Shown here: positions 24,031-33,123 of the stretch, piece after piece | How the letters are laid out: each line of letters starts with the position of its first letter | How positions within the stretch are numbered: position 1 is the stretch's first letter | Origin: Nitrospira defluvii | GTDB taxonomy: Bacteria > Nitrospirota > Nitrospiria > Nitrospirales > Nitrospiraceae | Direction of reading: 5' to 3' | DNA: 64,000 nt | Assembly (NCBI GenBank): GCA_000196815.1 | Contig: FP929003.1 | Span: 496,001 to 560,000 of the forward strand | Translations under genes and position numbers: made by a program | The notes under the pieces: generated by a model | Database searches by the model: none | What the model saw: the letters and a program-made list of their open reading frames with translations, nothing else | Told to the model about the DNA's origin: nothing

Positions 24031-25686
24031 CTAACTCATTGGACTCACAGCCGTCTTTTCCGTCGTGGCGGTGGTCGGCTGAGCGGGGCGACGCGAGCGA
24101 AGTATCTCTTCCAGGGTCAGGAGCGCGTCCCTTCCGGAGTTGTTGTGAATGCCGCGAATGAGATTCGCATCGGCATAGTGAGCGGTGTCAGGCTTCGGAC
24201 CGGAGTGGGTCGTTTGAGAAGCGGTTTGAGAAAGTGATCCGGTCCAGGCTCGGGGATCGCGGCTTCCTTCTTTGCGTTCCCATGCGGCGAGGCAGGCCTT
24301 GGCGATGAGTTTGTTGAGCGGTGCCGGGTTGTAGAGGAGCTTGCGAATGCTCGTCGGCGTCAGCATGAGCGGGTTGTACCCGGCCGAGAGGTAGCCTTCC
24401 TCCAGCAGTCTGTGTTCCAGGTCCGTATTGGGTTGGATGCCCAGGAAGAACATCAAGGGGAAGACCCGTTCCTCTCCCAGGATCGACGCGACCTTCTTGT
24501 AGGACTCGACGCTCTGGAGCAGGCTCTCTTCCGTCTCCTTCGGGGAGTTCAGTGAATAGTTGAGGATGACCTTGCCCTTGAAGCCGGCTTCGGCCAGGTA
24601 GCGGCACCCGTCGTAGAGCCGTTCGAGTTTGAAGCCCATGTGGAGGTTATTCAACACGTCCTGGGATCCGGAGGTGATGGCGACTTCCAGATCTCCGACA
24701 CCCGATCGCACCATCAGCTTGGCCAGCTCCGGCGTGATCAACGAGGTGCGGATGTAACCGGACCACTCGATCTCCAGCTTTTCACGCACAATCCGTTCGA
24801 GAATCTCGGTGCACTGCGGATAGGCTTCCTTCCCGGTAATGAACTGGGCATCGGTAAACCAAAAACGCCGGGCACCCCATTGATGATAGTGCTGGGAGAT
24901 GTCCTTGACGACCATTTCCGGCGGCCGGTACCGCACGCGTTTGCCTTCAATATAGGGATAGAGGCAGAAGGCGCAGTCGTACGGGCAGCCACGTTTCGTC
25001 TGCACGCCGATCGATTCATCCATGTAGGCGGCGTATTGGGGGAAAATGGAGGTGAGGTAGGGCAGATCGACGGTTAAGGCATCGAGCAGCGCCGGCGAGC
25101 CCTGGTTGCCCTTGCGCGTCTGTTTCCCCTCGCGAATGATATAACGCTCATTTTCCAGCGAGTCGCCGTTGACCACCTTCAGGATCGCGTCTTCCCCTTC
25201 GCCCAAAATGCCGATCGTTCCTTCCGGCAGCTTCTCGATCAATTGATCCGCAAAGGCCGTAAAGGCGCCGCCGCCGATCATAATCTGCGTTTGAGGGAAT
25301 TCCTTCCGGATCAGCCAGGGGTATGACAGGTTGGCGCGAATGTGGCTGTAGTAGCGATAGAGCTGTTTCAGCCCGGCAAACGATGCCGCGACACGTTTGA
25401 TGGGATTCCCGGCGAAATAGAAATTGAAGGCATGCTCCAGCGAGGCATCGCCTTCATGGGGAGAGAAAATCTGAATGTCCCGCCATGAAAAGCACACGAG
25501 GTCCGGCTTGAACTCAAGCGCGGCATCGCGAATCGCCTGGCTGCGTTGTGACTCTGAAAACAACGAGAGGTCGAGAATGCGTTGCCGCACTTCCGGTTTC
25601 CGGCGATGGATGAAGTCGGCCAGATAGGTGACCCCGATCGGGTACACCTTCTTGCAGGGGAGAAAAATATAGAGAATGGATTCCAT
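24031..25686 (-). CDS. B12-binding-type radical SAM enzyme
   Basis: 551 residues. The N-terminal half (about 1-200) has a Rossmann-like B12-binding layout (LPCKKVYPIGVTYLADFI, PDLVCFSWRD, IMIGGGAFTAF, GEGEDAI), though the classical cobalamin histidine motif is not obvious. The radical SAM centre follows with CPYDCAFC after GVQTKRG, then WFTDAQFITG and a barrel through about residue 420. The last 100 residues are polar and low in complexity. Members include BchE, methyltransferases and hopanoid-modifying enzymes. It lies between the Usp-PCP_red gene and ubiE, all on the minus strand, which suggests tetrapyrrole, quinone or lipid modification. The substrate cannot be assigned. Confidence 0.85.
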   Translation of the reverse strand: MESILYIFLPCKKVYPIGVTYLADFIHRRKPEVRQRILDLSLFSESQRSQAIRDAALEFKPDLVCFSWRDIQIFSPHEGDASLEHAFNFYFAGNPIKRVAASFAGLKQLYRYYSHIRANLSYPWLIRKEFPQTQIMIGGGAFTAFADQLIEKLPEGTIGILGEGEDAILKVVNGDSLENERYIIREGKQTRKGNQGSPALLDALTVDLPYLTSIFPQYAAYMDESIGVQTKRGCPYDCAFCLYPYIEGKRVRYRPPEMVVKDISQHYHQWGARRFWFTDAQFITGKEAYPQCTEILERIVREKLEIEWSGYIRTSLITPELAKLMVRSGVGDLEVAITSGSQDVLNNLHMGFKLERLYDGCRYLAEAGFKGKVILNYSLNSPKETEESLLQSVESYKKVASILGEERVFPLMFFLGIQPNTDLEHRLLEEGYLSAGYNPLMLTPTSIRKLLYNPAPLNKLIAKACLAAWERKEGSRDPRAWTGSLSQTASQTTHSGPKPDTAHYADANLIRGIHNNSGRDALLTLEEILRSRRPAQPTTATTEKTAVSPMS

Positions 25687-25781
25687 GGTCGGAGCTGATG
25701 GCTAATCGCGTATGGCTGACAGGTGAGAAAGGAATCGTTCCCGGCTCGTGGTGCTATTCGCCATAGGCCCTACGCTCGTTG

Positions 25782-26558
25782 TTACTTGGTTGCCACGTGG
25801 ATGGCGACAATGCCCCCGGTGAGGTTCCGGTACTCCACCCGGCTGAATCCGGCTTCGCGTAACAGGGTGGCCAGCCGCTCCTGATCGGGAAAGGTGCGGA
25901 TCGACGCCGGGAGGTATTCGTAGACTCCGGTCCGGTCTCTCGCGACCTTGGTGCCGATCCAGGGGAGCAGGCGAAACGAATACCAATCATAGAGGCCGCG
26001 CAGCCAGCCATAGGCCGGTCGTGAAAACTCCAGGCACACGAATCGACCACCCGGCCGCAGGACCCGACGGATTTCCGTGAATGCCTGTGTCAGATTGCCC
26101 ACGTTGCGCATGCAGAAGCCGGTGGTCACGGCATGGAAGGTCTCATCGGGGAAGCCCAGTTGCTCGGCATTGGCCTGCAGGCAGGTAATCCGGTCACGGA
26201 GCCCGCGCCCGGTGACTTTTCTCAGTCCTTCCGCCAACATCGCATGGTTCAAATCGGAAGCGATCACGTGACCTTCCCGGCCCATTTTGGGTTCAATCAA
26301 GAGCGCGAGATCCGCCGTGCCGGCGCCGATGTCGAGTGCGCGTCCGTTCGTCACGGTGGGCACGTACGACGCGGTGAGGCGTTTCCAATGGTGGTGGAGG
26401 CCGAAACTCAGCAGGGTGTTGTTGAGATCGTAGACGCCCGCAATCGCAGTGAACATCCGCTGGACAGCTTGTTCACGCGCCTGCCCGGACCAGGTTGAGA
26501 CCGCTTTTGCCGCCTCTTCCGGCTGATCATGTATGGGAGATCGTTCCGCCCGCACCAT
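25782..26558 (-). CDS. ubiE: Demethylmenaquinone methyltransferase (UbiE/MenG)
   Basis: 258 residues; SAM-dependent C-methylation of demethylmenaquinone (or the ubiquinone precursor). Hallmarks are VQRMFTAIAGVYDLNNTLLS at the start of the domain, the SAM-binding LDIGAGTADLALLI, the second acidic loop ASDLNHAML, the UbiE block TTGFCMRNVGN and VLRPGGRFVCLEFS. The first open codon is a TTG at 26594, but ATG 26558 is preferred; neither has a clear ribosome site. In a menaquinone-based respirer it completes quinone synthesis at the membrane. It lies 96 nt below the ODP gene and 95 nt above the B12-type radical SAM gene. Confidence 0.9.
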   Translation of the reverse strand: MVRAERSPIHDQPEEAAKAVSTWSGQAREQAVQRMFTAIAGVYDLNNTLLSFGLHHHWKRLTASYVPTVTNGRALDIGAGTADLALLIEPKMGREGHVIASDLNHAMLAEGLRKVTGRGLRDRITCLQANAEQLGFPDETFHAVTTGFCMRNVGNLTQAFTEIRRVLRPGGRFVCLEFSRPAYGWLRGLYDWYSFRLLPWIGTKVARDRTGVYEYLPASIRTFPDQERLATLLREAGFSRVEYRNLTGGIVAIHVATK

Positions 26559-26654
26559 GGGAGGGTGGTAGCACCCGCTTTTGCCTGTTGTCAAGGTAGC
26601 GGTGTCGGCGGGAGGGATGTGATGGGAACGATTCGATCAGTGCGCTATTCGCGA

Positions 26655-27434
26655 TCAGGCCGCGGCGCGTGTGTCGGTCTTGGCGGCGCTGTCCTTCCAC
26701 TGACCCACTTCCAGGCTGTCCAGCCAGTCCAGCAGTTTGCCGACCATCTCGCCTTCGAAGATCGAGCCGTGCTGCGGGCAGATCATGCGGGGCTTGATGG
26801 CGCGGACCCGTTGTGTCCACCCGCGCAGGGCGAGGGTAGAAGGCATCCAGCGCAGGTGAAACCCGCGCATATATTGGATGTGCTGTTCGAAATCGGTGAC
26901 GACCAGACTGGCATGGTGATCCGGAACCAGGGCGCCGCCGATGTCCCCCGAGAACAGAATTCCTGCCGTCGGATCATACAGGGAGAAATTGCCGGAGGAA
27001 TGACAGTAGTGGGCCGGAACGGCTTCAACCTCAGGGCCTTCGTCCCCGATCCTGATGCGCATCCCCTGGTCCGGAATGGGGTTCAACGTAATCACCGCGC
27101 CGGTGCTGAAATGGCTGACGAAACCCGTCCAGAGCCAGGAGCAATAGGTTTTGATCGCGGGGTTCAGGTCGAGCCACATGGCCAGCGACGAGCAGATGTC
27201 CGGGTCCTGGTGGCTGGCGAAGATCACGCGGATGTCTTGCATGCGCACATACTTCGCGAGTTCAGCCAGGACCTGCGGGAAGATTTGAATGCCGCCCGGG
27301 TCCAGCAGCATGGCATGGCCGCGATTGATGATCACATACTCGTTCGTATCGATGACGTGGCTGTCCTTTTCGGGATCCCGGCCGATGACGATCCACTGGT
27401 GGCCGTCCTGGTTGTACAAGACCTTACTTTGCAT
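26655..27434 (-). CDS. ODP-type diiron metallo-beta-lactamase-fold protein
   Basis: 259 residues forming a flavodiiron-like MBL domain without the flavodoxin half. Metal-site candidates are His75, Asp77 and Asp79 (SHQDPD), His142 and His145 (AHYCHSSGN), Asp164 (FSGDIGG) and His222 (CPQHGSIF). This is the pattern of oxygen-binding diiron proteins, one of which senses oxygen for chemotaxis in Treponema. Its first 11 bases overlap the end of the upstream helical gene, whose sequence recalls a chemoreceptor tip, so the two are translationally coupled. A role as a soluble oxygen or iron sensor fits better than enzymatic oxygen reduction because no flavin domain is present. Confidence 0.87.
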   Translation of the reverse strand: MQSKVLYNQDGHQWIVIGRDPEKDSHVIDTNEYVIINRGHAMLLDPGGIQIFPQVLAELAKYVRMQDIRVIFASHQDPDICSSLAMWLDLNPAIKTYCSWLWTGFVSHFSTGAVITLNPIPDQGMRIRIGDEGPEVEAVPAHYCHSSGNFSLYDPTAGILFSGDIGGALVPDHHASLVVTDFEQHIQYMRGFHLRWMPSTLALRGWTQRVRAIKPRMICPQHGSIFEGEMVGKLLDWLDSLEVGQWKDSAAKTDTRAAA

Positions 27435-28215
27435 AGGTGTGCCCTTTCAGCAGCAGTTCTAAGAGCTCCTGCCCGTGCTCGATGGCTTCTTTCATGGCGC
27501 GGGTTTTCGCATCCAGATCGTCCACGACATGGGTAATTTCCGTCGCGAGGTTCTTGAAGTTGGCTTCTGCCTCGGCCAATCCGGCCGCTTCCGAGGCGAT
27601 GCAGAAGGCCATGTAGCGCGCGGTGAGGCCGATCGTTTTCAGCCCGACCAGGGCCTGCTGGGTCTCCCCCAGACAGCGAAGCGCCTCTTTCAGCCGTTCA
27701 TGCAGTTCGGCGAGGTTGGTCTGGCACAAAGTGATGATATAGGCGCGATTGTCACGTTCGAGTGTCCCGGCGTCCGAAAACGCCGGATGGTGCATCAATT
27801 GCGTCACATCGGCCGCTGTGGTGAAGCGGAGGTGAGACAGAGTCTCCAGATGTTTCGACGCTGGACTCTGTTCCGCATGCGCCATCGCAGAGAGCAGGCT
27901 CGCAATCAATTGGTGGTATCGCCAGACAATATTCGAACTGCTGGCGGTAACCTTGGCCAGCCCCGCACAGAGGTGCTCCAGGGCTTCCACCTCCGGTCGG
28001 ATTTCTTTCGGGGTGTTGTTCAGGATTTCCACCAGCGCCAGCATGGGTCGGCCTTTTCCACCAGGGATTTTGGCTGCTTGGACCACGCCGTTATTCGCAA
28101 GAATCTGCATGGACAGCGACAACTGCTGGAGAGAGCGGCCGACGTTGAGGATATCGACCGTAATCCCGAACAGCTGATTGATATTCCGCTTAAAGAGGCT
28201 CAGCACGTCATGCAT
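27424..28215 (-). CDS. Helical protein with a chemoreceptor-tip-like segment
   Basis: 263 residues, almost wholly alpha-helical, with no membrane segment. Residues 37-65 (QILANNGVVQAAKIPGGKG, then LALVEIL) resemble the hairpin tip of methyl-accepting chemotaxis proteins, whose usual form is IALNAAIEAARAGExGKGF. The central glutamate and arginine are altered here and the N-terminal arm is only about 36 residues, so it is not a standard receptor. ATG 28215 (MHDVLSL) is preferred; the frame is open to 28281. The gene overlaps the ODP gene by 11 nt. I infer a signalling partner of the ODP sensor, but no CheA or CheW is nearby. Confidence 0.7.
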   Translation of the reverse strand: MHDVLSLFKRNINQLFGITVDILNVGRSLQQLSLSMQILANNGVVQAAKIPGGKGRPMLALVEILNNTPKEIRPEVEALEHLCAGLAKVTASSSNIVWRYHQLIASLLSAMAHAEQSPASKHLETLSHLRFTTAADVTQLMHHPAFSDAGTLERDNRAYIITLCQTNLAELHERLKEALRCLGETQQALVGLKTIGLTARYMAFCIASEAAGLAEAEANFKNLATEITHVVDDLDAKTRAMKEAIEHGQELLELLLKGHTYAK

Positions 28216-28405
28216 GGCAGTCGTCAAAATCGTGGGTGGTTGTGGGTCGGGGTGAAGGCTCCCGCAGTTCCCTATCGGCACATCCCGGGAAAACTAAAAT
28301 CCCTTCCGGTCGATGCTGTAGCGGTGCGTCGATATTTTGACAGTCTTGCCGCCATCGGCGTCAACGTCACGGTGGTCGGATGCCGAGACTTGCGCGACGG
28401 CATGG

Positions 28406-28411
28406 TATAAT
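28406..28411 (+). promoter_or_regulatory. Possible -10 element (TATAAT) of uvrA
   Basis: A perfect TATAAT ends 9 nt before the uvrA ATG at 28421. No good -35 hexamer lies 16-18 bp upstream. If used, the transcript would begin within a few bases of the start codon, giving a nearly leaderless mRNA, consistent with the absence of a Shine-Dalgarno site. The rest of 28216-28405 is the divergent intergenic region and shows nothing else clear. Confidence 0.4.
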
Positions 28412-28420
28412 CCCGCGCTT

Positions 28421-30928
28421 ATGAGCAATTCCATCGTCATCAAAGGGGCGCGTGAGCACAATCTGAAGAACCTCGATGTCGAGATTCCGCGGGACAAGCT
28501 GGTCGTCATGACCGGTTTGAGCGGGTCGGGGAAGTCCTCCCTCGCCTTCGACACGATCTACGCGGAAGGCCAGCGGCGGTACGTCGAGTCCCTCTCTGCC
28601 TATGCCCGGCAGTTTCTCGAACAGATGGGCAAGCCCGATGTGGACTCCATCGAAGGCCTCTCGCCGGCCATTTCCATCGAACAGAAGAGCACCAGCCACA
28701 ATCCCCGTTCAACCGTCGGGACCGTCACGGAGATCTACGATTACCTTCGGCTCCTCTATGCCCGTGTCGGTCATCCCTACTGTTTCCAATGTGGACAAGA
28801 AATCACGGCACAGACCGTCCAGCAGATGGTGGATGCGATCTGTGAATTGCCGGAAGGGACGAAATTCCAGATTCTCTCGCCTATCGTGCGCGGGCGGAAG
28901 GGCGAATACAGGAAAGAATTGCTGGAGATGCGGAAGGCCGGCTATGTGCGGGCCCGCATCAACGGGGAGATCGTCGATCTCGGCGAAGACATTACGCTCG
29001 ACAAGCAGAAGAAGCATACCATCGAGATCGTCGTGGATCGGCTGGTGATGAAGCCGGGCGACGCGTTGATGCGGCGGGTGGCGGACTCCGTCGAAACCTC
29101 CATGAAGCTGGCCGGGGGGTTGGTCGGCGTCCTGTCCGAGACGGGCAAAGTGCATCTCTATAGCGAGAAGCTGGCTTGCATTAAGTGTGGCGTGAGTTAT
29201 CCGGAGATCACTCCGCGAATCTTCTCGTTCAATAGCCCGCATGGAGCCTGCCCGGCCTGCGATGGTATTGGATACGCCATGACGCCGGGCGCGTCGGAAG
29301 AAGAAGACTTTACGCTGCTGGAGCGGTGCGAGACCTGCGACGGGGCGCGGCTCAAGCCGGAAAGTCTGGCGGTGAAGATCGCCAAGAAATCGATTGCCGA
29401 AGTCACGGAGTTGTCGGTGCGGGCGGCGGCGGATTTTTTCACGTCCCTCAAGTTCACCGAACGCGAACTCGTCATTGCCCATCGCATCCTGAAAGAGATT
29501 CGCGAACGGTTGGGGTTTCTGGTCAATGTCGGCTTGGATTATCTGACGTTGGACCGCCCGGCGGCCACGCTTTCAGGCGGCGAAGGTCAGCGCATTCGTC
29601 TCGCCACCCAAATCGGGTCGGGCCTGGTGGGCGTGTTGTACATCCTGGACGAGCCGTCGATCGGCCTTCATCAGCGTGACAATCGGCGCTTGCTACAGAC
29701 TTTGCTTCGACTTCGTGATCTCGGGAACACGGTCATCGTGGTCGAACACGACGCGGAGACGATGGAAGCGGCCGACTACATCCTCGATCTGGGCCCGGGC
29801 GCCGGCACGCATGGCGGCAGGATCATTGCTCAGGGTACGCCCAAGCAGGTGATGGCGAATCCGGATTCATTGACCGGCCTGTACTTGCGTGGCGAACAAA
29901 TGGTCTCGCTTCCGCAGCGCCAGCGCAAACCGAAAGGGTCTATCACTGTCGTCGGAGCGAAGAAGCACAATCTCAAGGGCGTGACGGTCAACATTCCCCT
30001 GGGCCTGTTAACCTGCGTGACCGGCGTATCGGGATCAGGCAAGAGCACCCTCGTGCTCGAAGTGCTGTTTCATTCGCTCTCCCAGCTGCTCTATCACAAG
30101 AAACCGAAAATCGACGGGTGTAAGGAACTCAAAGGTGTCGATGCGCTGGATAAAATCATCGACATCGACCAATCGCCGATCGGCCGTACGCCCCGATCCA
30201 ATCCGGCGACCTACACCGGTCTCTTCACCTTTATCCGGGATTTGTTTTCAAACCTGCCCGAGTCCCGCGTGCGCGGGTACAAGCCGGGCCGTTACAGCTT
30301 CAATGTGAAGGGCGGACGTTGCGAAGCCTGTCAGGGCGACGGCCTCATCAAAATCGAGATGCATTTCCTGCCCGATGTCTACGTCACGTGCGAAGTCTGC
30401 AAGGGACAGCGCTACAACCGCGAGACCCTGGAGATTCAGTATAAGGGCCGCAGCATCGCCGATATCCTCAACATGACCGTGGACGACGCCTTGGAGTTCT
30501 TCGAGAACATCCCCTACATCAAGACGAAGTTGCAGACGCTCCACGACGTGGGGCTGCACTACGTCAAGCTCGGCCAGTCCGCCACCACGTTGTCGGGCGG
30601 GGAAGCGCAACGGGTGAAACTCTCCCGCGAACTCTCCAAACGTCCCACCGGCCGCACCATGTACATTCTGGATGAACCCACCACCGGCCTGCATTTCGCC
30701 GACATCCAGCGATTGTTGGATGTGCTCGATCGTCTGGTCGAGAGCGGCAATACGGTCCTTGTGATCGAGCATAACCTCGACATGATCCGCAATGCGGATT
30801 GGATCATCGACCTGGGGCCCGAGGGCGGCGACCGGGGCGGCGAAATCGTCGCCGAAGGCCCGCCGAAAGAGATCGCCAAGGTGAAGCGGTCGTATACGGG
30901 ACAGGTGTTGAGGGAAGCGAGGGTGTAA
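28421..30928 (+). CDS. uvrA: Excinuclease ABC subunit A, short form lacking the insertion domain
   Basis: 835 residues; damage recognition in nucleotide excision repair with UvrB. Two ABC ATPase modules are complete: Walker [10 protein letters not shown] and [11 protein letters not shown], signatures [13 protein letters not shown] and [13 protein letters not shown], and Walker [11 protein letters not shown] and [10 protein letters not shown]. Zinc cysteines 253, 256, 277 and 280 match E. coli numbering exactly, and the second zinc module ([15 protein letters not shown]) is present. The UvrB-binding region (about 120-250) is retained. However, CDGIG at 280 is followed after only about 22 residues by CETCDGARL, where E. 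coli has roughly 100 more, so the insertion domain is missing. The ATG at 28421 aligns with other UvrA N-termini; the 84-nt open extension upstream does not. Confidence 0.96.
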   Translation: MSNSIVIKGAREHNLKNLDVEIPRDKLVVMTGLSGSGKSSLAFDTIYAEGQRRYVESLSAYARQFLEQMGKPDVDSIEGLSPAISIEQKSTSHNPRSTVGTVTEIYDYLRLLYARVGHPYCFQCGQEITAQTVQQMVDAICELPEGTKFQILSPIVRGRKGEYRKELLEMRKAGYVRARINGEIVDLGEDITLDKQKKHTIEIVVDRLVMKPGDALMRRVADSVETSMKLAGGLVGVLSETGKVHLYSEKLACIKCGVSYPEITPRIFSFNSPHGACPACDGIGYAMTPGASEEEDFTLLERCETCDGARLKPESLAVKIAKKSIAEVTELSVRAAADFFTSLKFTERELVIAHRILKEIRERLGFLVNVGLDYLTLDRPAATLSGGEGQRIRLATQIGSGLVGVLYILDEPSIGLHQRDNRRLLQTLLRLRDLGNTVIVVEHDAETMEAADYILDLGPGAGTHGGRIIAQGTPKQVMANPDSLTGLYLRGEQMVSLPQRQRKPKGSITVVGAKKHNLKGVTVNIPLGLLTCVTGVSGSGKSTLVLEVLFHSLSQLLYHKKPKIDGCKELKGVDALDKIIDIDQSPIGRTPRSNPATYTGLFTFIRDLFSNLPESRVRGYKPGRYSFNVKGGRCEACQGDGLIKIEMHFLPDVYVTCEVCKGQRYNRETLEIQYKGRSIADILNMTVDDALEFFENIPYIKTKLQTLHDVGLHYVKLGQSATTLSGGEAQRVKLSRELSKRPTGRTMYILDEPTTGLHFADIQRLLDVLDRLVESGNTVLVIEHNLDMIRNADWIIDLGPEGGDRGGEIVAEGPPKEIAKVKRSYTGQVLREARV

Positions 30929-31146
30929 GGGATGGAGCGTTCGGAGTCGGCATGATGCGATGGGCGGGGACTGCTCACGCCCCGCTACTGGTTGCCGTGT
31001 ACGACTGTGAGGCGCGACCGAAGGTCGCATGCCGTCGCACAACGGCAGGTTTATCCGCTACATCTCGCCACGCCCGTCACGCCGACTTCCGAAGGCTCCA
31101 TCCCTCACACCCCCGCTAAGAAGGAACGGGGGAGCGGGTGGACTGG

Positions 31147-31281
31147 CCATCCTTCGAGGACACGGCCGGCTCACCACTCGCCGGCGTGCGCAAACGTGAT
31201 GCTCCTTACTCGTCGCGTCGCGCACCTCGCGCAACGCGCGGCCTCAGAAGGCCCTCGTTGGACGCGCTCAGTGAAGGATGG
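31147..31281. repeat. Inverted-repeat intergenic element
   Basis: GCCATCCTTC (31146-31155) and GAAGGATGGC (31273-31282) bracket about 135 bp rich in CpG and smaller dyads (GGCC-TCAGAA-GGCC). Just upstream are the hairpins GCGACC-GAA-GGTCGC (31014-31028) and GCCGT-N6-ACGGC (31031-31046). The 30929-31320 gap holds no convincing gene; the open frame covering it is an N-terminal extension of the next gene. It looks like a dispersed palindromic element or a structured untranslated region, but no second copy is seen in this window. Confidence 0.45.
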
Positions 31282-31320
31282 CTCAGTCCGCCCGCTCTAG
31301 TTGTGCAAAGTAGGCCTGGT

Positions 31321-32007
31321 TTGAATGTGAAGGCTGACGAGATCAAAGATTATTTTGAGGACTGGCAGGAGAACCTTGCTCGGGTCACGTCGTTGATGGA
31401 GGACACTGAGTATGCTCGTGAGGCTCAGTTGGTTCTGAGTTGCTATGTGGGAGCATTTGGGTCCCTTCGGTATCAGCGCATACTTCGGAAAGACGGTGAA
31501 AGATATAAGAGGGTCGTGCGCGAATATTCAGGGATGCGAGATTTTTACGAGAAAATCGACCTGCTCTTCTTTGTGCAATGGGCACGCTCGGAGTTCGCTG
31601 AAAATGGCGAGTACAAGAAACTGAAAAGCCATGGAGAGCTAGCCCGAATAGTCGTCGCAATCTACGGCGACAAAGATCAGATCAGGAACGGAACAAGATA
31701 CATTTCACCGAAAGAGTTTATGGAGTCCGTGGAGCAGGCGCCATTCCAGGGCTTTGATCGGGACAATCTGGTTCGGTACCTCCCGCTTTTTTCGCTGTGT
31801 GAGATGCTGTATCGATACACACGATGTCGCGCGGTTCACAACTTGCAATTTCCCTTCTCCCCTCATGTTAGACGCGTTGATGGGACTGTTCGTTACGAAG
31901 ACACCCATGCGATCACGGGACCTCGCCTACTCGAAACGACACAAAATATCCTAGGCAATCTGAGCAAGGAGTGTATAGGCAAATCTCAGTGGCCTTGGGA
32001 ATTGTGA
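31321..32007 (+). CDS. HEPN-like hypothetical protein
   Basis: 228 residues from a TTG at 31321 (GTG 31327 is equally possible); the frame is open back to 31138 but that part covers the inverted-repeat element. No domain is certain. Near the C-terminus LCEMLYRYTRCRAVHN contains Arg-x4-His after a hydrophobic helix, the arrangement found in HEPN ribonucleases. The rest is helical and charged. Base composition is visibly more AT-rich than the neighbours, and no partner (such as an MNT nucleotidyltransferase) is adjacent, so it may be a horizontally acquired orphan. A HEPN assignment is tentative. Confidence 0.65.
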   Translation: MNVKADEIKDYFEDWQENLARVTSLMEDTEYAREAQLVLSCYVGAFGSLRYQRILRKDGERYKRVVREYSGMRDFYEKIDLLFFVQWARSEFAENGEYKKLKSHGELARIVVAIYGDKDQIRNGTRYISPKEFMESVEQAPFQGFDRDNLVRYLPLFSLCEMLYRYTRCRAVHNLQFPFSPHVRRVDGTVRYEDTHAITGPRLLETTQNILGNLSKECIGKSQWPWEL

Positions 32008-32068
32008 GTCCTGTACTCCTCTTGCTCGCCATATGCCATAAGCTGTAAGCCATCTTCATAGGAGGCCC

Positions 32069-32398
32069 ATGCACACCATTCTCTTACTGACCGTCTCCAA
32101 CATCTTCATGACCTTCGCCTGGTATGGGCATCTGAAGTACAAAGAGTCGCCGCTGTGGATCGCGATTCTTGCGAGTTGGGGGATCGCGTTCGTGGAATAT
32201 TGCTTCCAGGTGCCGGCCAACCGGATCGGCCACTATGAGTTCACGGCCGCGCAGCTGAAGACGATTCAGGAGGTCATTACGCTGATCGTGTTCTGCGTCT
32301 TCTCAGTTCTCTATCTCAAGGAGGAGCTGAAATGGAATTATCTGGTCGGTTTCGGCATGATGATCGGCGCCGTGTTCTTTGTGTTTAAGGAGTGGTGA
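32069..32398 (+). CDS. DUF486 family membrane protein (DMT superfamily)
   Basis: 109 residues, four predicted membrane helices, with the family landmarks TFAWYGHLKYK, SWGIAFVEYCFQVPANRIG, FTAAQLKTIQEVITL and FSVLYLKEELKWNYLVGF. AGGAGG is 6 nt before the ATG. Members belong to the drug/metabolite transporter superfamily and are usually encoded as a single small gene; transported substrate unknown. It is a single gene followed by a likely terminator at 32526. Confidence 0.9.
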   Translation: MHTILLLTVSNIFMTFAWYGHLKYKESPLWIAILASWGIAFVEYCFQVPANRIGHYEFTAAQLKTIQEVITLIVFCVFSVLYLKEELKWNYLVGFGMMIGAVFFVFKEW

Positions 32399-32525
32399 TC
32401 GCGGTCATTCGACAGATCTTTCCAGTTCTTCTTCCTGCAGGACGAGTTTTCCTAACTCCCCCAATCCTTTGGCGCCTCTATCGAATTTTCCCTCGCAGCC
32501 TCGGTTCTCGCATCTGACAGGGGCC

Positions 32526-32555
32526 GGCGTTAGCTGCTTGGCTAGCGCCTTTCTT
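32526..32555 (+). terminator. Probable intrinsic terminator after the DUF486 gene
   Basis: GGCGTTAGC and GCTAGCGCC form a 9-bp stem (one G-U pair) with a 6-nt loop, followed by TTTCTT. It lies about 130 nt below the stop of the DUF486 gene. The rest of 32399-32670 holds no gene. Confidence 0.55.
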
Positions 32556-32670
32556 CCCTATCCCCAGGGTAATGACTAGGGGCGTCAGGGAGACTCCTCC
32601 GATACAAGATGAATAGCAGGCATGAATGCAATCGGTGTCTTGTACCGGCAGATGTGAGAAGGAGGCACGT

Positions 32671-33099
32671 ATGAAGCGATCACTGTCAGTGAACAATGCA
32701 GGATTGGGCCTGTGTATTGTGGTAGCCGGCTTCATGGTTGGGGGTTGTAACACAACAAAAGCTACGGTCGACACGACCGTCAATTTCTTCTCCAGCACGA
32801 GCCCCAATGGGCTCTTTTCAGCAGACGGCATGGTGTTGAAAGAGCAGAAAATCAACCTTTTTGCAGGCGTGGCGTACGAGAACCTGCGTCAGGAAGCCGC
32901 AGCTGGTGGGGGCCAGTATGTGAGCGCCTTGGCCTCGCTGTATGAAATCCCGGCCGGCAAGGAGAGAGATTTTAGAATGGTACTGCAGCGCAAGCACGCC
33001 GACTTATTTGCGGCGGCACTGGAAGAAGATCGCACGGCGCATCTGAAGATGGTCAGCGCGCTGAATCGTGAGTTGGTGGCAGCATCGCTACTTCCATAA
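32671..33099 (+). CDS. DUF3015-like lipoprotein
   Basis: 142 residues. A lipoprotein signal (LCIVVAGFMVGGCNTTK) puts Cys26 at the acylation site, so the mature protein is probably anchored to a membrane facing the periplasm. The body (TTVNFFSSTSPNGLFSADG, NLFAGVAYENLRQEAAAGGG, YVSALASLYEIP) fits the DUF3015 family of unknown function. AAGGAGG precedes the ATG by 6 nt. The open frame begins 45 nt earlier but without a ribosome site. A 30-residue membrane peptide follows 24 nt downstream, probably on the same transcript. Confidence 0.82.
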   Translation: MKRSLSVNNAGLGLCIVVAGFMVGGCNTTKATVDTTVNFFSSTSPNGLFSADGMVLKEQKINLFAGVAYENLRQEAAAGGGQYVSALASLYEIPAGKERDFRMVLQRKHADLFAAALEEDRTAHLKMVSALNRELVAASLLP

Positions 33100-33123
33100 T
33101 CTGAGGTTAGTCAGGAGGGACGT

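Noticed and set aside
20351-28215. Photosynthesis gene cluster suggested by PCP_red and a B12-type radical SAM enzyme
   Set aside because: No reaction-centre, chlorophyll or bacteriochlorophyll synthesis genes are present; the domains are shared with other pathways.
31138-31320. N-terminal extension of the HEPN-like gene
   Set aside because: It translates the inverted-repeat element and has no ribosome site at its start, so TTG 31321 or GTG 31327 is preferred.
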